This document shows positions 62,278-64,000 of a stretch of 64,000 nucleotides of DNA, piece by piece. A program made the translations under genes and the position numbers. The notes under the pieces were generated by a model. That model did not search any database. It was not told the DNA's origin and saw only the letters and a program-made list of their open reading frames with translations. Location of the stretch: NCBI RefSeq assembly GCF_030010415.1, contig NZ_JASCSA010000006.1. One strand, written 5' to 3'. The stretch's first letter is position 1, and every line of letters starts with the position of its first letter. Origin of the DNA: Cobetia amphilecti. Its GTDB lineage: Bacteria; Pseudomonadota; Gammaproteobacteria; Pseudomonadales; Halomonadaceae.

Positions 62278-63630
62278 TCAGGCTTGCTCGCCTTCGGCTT
62301 CAGCAGCCTCTTCTTCTGCTTCTTCCTGCTGCTGTGCAGCCTGCAGGGCTTCTTGGTAGGACATGGCAACGTCCTTAACCTGAGCCTGTGCCAGCAGCTT
62401 GTCAACGGCCTTCTCTTCAAGCAGCACGGACTTGAGCTGGTTGCGAGCCTGTTCGTTGGAACCATAGTACTCGGTGACCTGAGCCGGGTCCTGGTACTGC
62501 TGAGCCATTTCTTCAACGCGAGCATTCAGCTCTTCTTCGCTGACGTCCATCTCGTTGCTGCTGACGACTTCGCTGAGCAGCAGGCCAGTCTTGACGCGCT
62601 GGACCGCCTGGTCCTGGAACAGCTCGCCCGGCAGCTGGGAGACGTCGAAGTCTTCGCCCAGACCGAACTGCTGTGCAGCCTGACGCTTCAGACCGTCGAT
62701 TTCCTGGTCGGCCAGAGCCTGCGGCACGAGAATGTCGTTGGCCTTGGTCAGTTCGGCCAGCACCTGCTGCTTGACGCGATTCTCGATCGCGTTCTTCAGC
62801 TCACGCTGCATGTTCTTCTTCACTTCCACCTTGAAGCTTTCGACATCGGCGGCTTCCAGGCCGAACTGGGCGATGAACTCTTCGTTCACTTCCGGCAGTT
62901 CCTGAGCCTTGACGGCGTGGACCTTGACCTTGAAGGTCGCTTCCTGACCGGCGAGGTGCTCGGCCTGGTAGTCAGCCGGGAAGGAAACCTTGATTTCCTT
63001 GTCGTCGCCGGCAGCAGCGCCGACCAGCTGCTCTTCGAAGCCCGGGATGAAGCTGTTGGAGCCCAGCACCAGCTCGTGACCTTCTGCCTTGCCGCCTTCG
63101 AAGGCCTCTTCACCGAGGAAGCCTTCAAAGTCGATCTTGACCTGGTCGCCGTCAGCGGCAGCGCGCTCGACGTCGGTCCAGGAGGCGTTCTGCTTGCGCA
63201 GGGTCTCGATCATCTCTTCGACGTCGGCGTCGGTCACTTCAGCCTGCGGACGCTCGATTTCAGCGCCTTCGATCGGCTTCAGTTCGATTTCCGGGTAGAT
63301 TTCCAGAGTCGCGACGAACTCCAGATCCTTGCCGGCTTCATCGACGGTCGCGTCGATCTTCGGCCAGCCAGCCGGGTTCAGTTCGTTTTCGGTGACGGCG
63401 GTCACGTAATGCTGGCGCATGATCTCGCCAACGATTTCGTTGCGCACGTCCTTGCCGTAACGCTGTTGCACCACTGCCATCGGCACGTGGCCCTTGCGGA
63501 AGCCGTTCAGACGAACGGTCTTGGCGGTTTCCAGAAGACGGGCGTTGACGGCCTGGTCGACTTCAGAAGCCGGCACCGTGATGGTGACCGTGCGCTCGAT
63601 CGGAGAAGTCGTTGCGACAGAAGCTTGCAT
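62278..63630 (-). CDS. tig: Trigger factor
   Basis: 450-residue ribosome-bound chaperone and prolyl isomerase. The ribosome-docking signature NGFRKGHVPMAVV is near residue 50, the FKBP-type domain at about 155-240 (GDQVKIDFEGFLGEEAFEGG with HELVLGSNSFIPGFEEQLVG), and the helical C-terminal arms end in a Glu/Ala-rich tail. The start at 63630 (MQASVATTSPIERTV) has AGGA; an ATG at 63726 would add 32 residues. It heads the tig-clpP-clpX run. Confidence 0.97.
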   Translation of the reverse strand: MQASVATTSPIERTVTITVPASEVDQAVNARLLETAKTVRLNGFRKGHVPMAVVQQRYGKDVRNEIVGEIMRQHYVTAVTENELNPAGWPKIDATVDEAGKDLEFVATLEIYPEIELKPIEGAEIERPQAEVTDADVEEMIETLRKQNASWTDVERAAADGDQVKIDFEGFLGEEAFEGGKAEGHELVLGSNSFIPGFEEQLVGAAAGDDKEIKVSFPADYQAEHLAGQEATFKVKVHAVKAQELPEVNEEFIAQFGLEAADVESFKVEVKKNMQRELKNAIENRVKQQVLAELTKANDILVPQALADQEIDGLKRQAAQQFGLGEDFDVSQLPGELFQDQAVQRVKTGLLLSEVVSSNEMDVSEEELNARVEEMAQQYQDPAQVTEYYGSNEQARNQLKSVLLEEKAVDKLLAQAQVKDVAMSYQEALQAAQQQEEAEEEAAEAEGEQA

Positions 63631-63945
63631 GAAAGTTCCTCTACCCACTGGTGGCGTTCGAATCATAAAGGCGAAGATTGTAGAAACCCCGCCACGCGCT
63701 GGCAAGCGCGGATATGACCCTTTCATATGGTGCCTTGGTCCAAGTTATTCAAGGACCCCGGCCATTTTCTGCTCCACCTACCCGCCAGACAGGCACCTGG
63801 AGCGCCCGGCAACCCGGAATCGTCATGCATGGAGCAGTGCGAAAAAACCAAAAAAAAGGAGGAGAAAGCCATTGGCCTTCTCCCCCTTTTGCGGCATGCC
63901 GCCCGCCCAAGTGGGCCAGGCAGCATCCTGATATTCATCGAGACG
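63631..63945 (-). other. tRNA-His to tig intergenic region
   Basis: 315 bp with the tRNA-His terminator (63847-63890) and the tig promoter, which I could not pinpoint. No ORF is supported. Confidence 0.5.
63847..63890 (-). terminator. Terminator of the tRNA-His transcript
   Basis: A long stem with two mismatches (63854-63870 with 63874-63890, loop ATT-type) is followed on the minus strand by eight T residues, a GG, and more T. It is 56 bp downstream of the tRNA 3' end. Confidence 0.9.
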
Positions 63946-64000
63946 TGGGGTGGATGATGGGGTTCGAACCCACGACCACCGGAGTCACAATCCGGGGCTC
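63946..64000 (-). tRNA. tRNA-His (GTG), truncated at the window edge
   Basis: On the minus strand, the anticodon arm CCGGA-TTGTGAC-TCCGG gives anticodon GTG. The T arm GTGGG-TTCGAAC-CCCAT and acceptor CATCCAC follow, with discriminator C and an encoded CCA ending at 63946. C73, which pairs with the extra 5' G, is specific to tRNA-His. The 5' part (D arm and acceptor start) is beyond the right edge. Confidence 0.95.

Overview
The window is a contiguous piece of a high-GC gammaproteobacterial chromosome. Gene content and order (pheT-pheS-rplT-rpmI-infC-thrS; tRNA-His-tig-clpP-clpX-lon-hupB-ppiD; a Pseudomonas-type phhR/phhABC phenylalanine module) point to the Halomonadaceae (Halomonas/Cobetia-like). 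No database comparison was possible, so the genus is inference. There is no prophage, insertion sequence, CRISPR array or rRNA. Nearly all of it is core or housekeeping sequence, with short accessory groups in between.

Layout. 1-5 kb: translation cluster read leftward (thrS, infC with a non-canonical ATC start, rpmI, rplT, pheS, start of pheT). 5.3-8.2 kb: an OmpA-type lipoprotein with calcium-binding-type repeats, an M20 amidohydrolase and a DUF2489 membrane-anchored protein. 8.3-14.9 kb: leftward envelope-sugar group (galE, cysQ, a phosphoethanolamine-transferase/sulfatase-type membrane enzyme, UDP-glucose dehydrogenase, a GT4 glycosyltransferase). 15.4-18.3 kb: two convergent sodium symporters (DASS and GltS). 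18.8-28.3 kb: amino-acid metabolism (leuA, an Lrp-type regulator, hpd, argO/argP, argE), then formaldehyde dehydrogenase and a small lipoprotein. 28.9-32.9 kb: cfa and a MarR-HlyD-DUF2955 efflux operon with a SlyA-type operator at its promoter. 33.1-41.0 kb: phhR diverging from phhABC, an unusual LysR regulator, and dadA-ridA. 41.4-46.1 kb: a MATE exporter diverging from a LysR gene, and a degenerate-GGDEF/EAL protein. 46.8-50.7 kb: queuosine operon queC-queE-queD(tandem)-ykgJ, with a convergent COG0523 GTPase. 51-54.7 kb: yqhD, curA and a divergent LysR gene. 55-64 kb: protein quality control (ppiD, hupB, lon, clpX, clpP, tig), ending in a truncated tRNA-His.

How the genes work together. Phenylalanine and tyrosine catabolism is well represented: PhhR with a good TyrR box, PhhA/PhhB hydroxylase and recycling enzyme, the PhhC aminotransferase, and Hpd about 13 kb away. 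D-amino-acid oxidation (dadA) is paired with imine/enamine clearance (ridA). ArgP faces its expected target argO. The right end is the conserved chaperone-protease chain.

The most unusual non-genic signal is the abundance of short (12-32 bp), low-copy, imperfect tandem repeats in intergenic DNA. Each has a different sequence. Most lie between a gene's 3' end and its terminator, and three include the stop codon itself (ppiD, a LysR gene, dadA). Other points of interest are a LysR regulator with an acidic insert of about 90 residues, a two-domain QueD whose active-site motifs are split between the halves, and a hairpin plus U-run between infC and rpmI.
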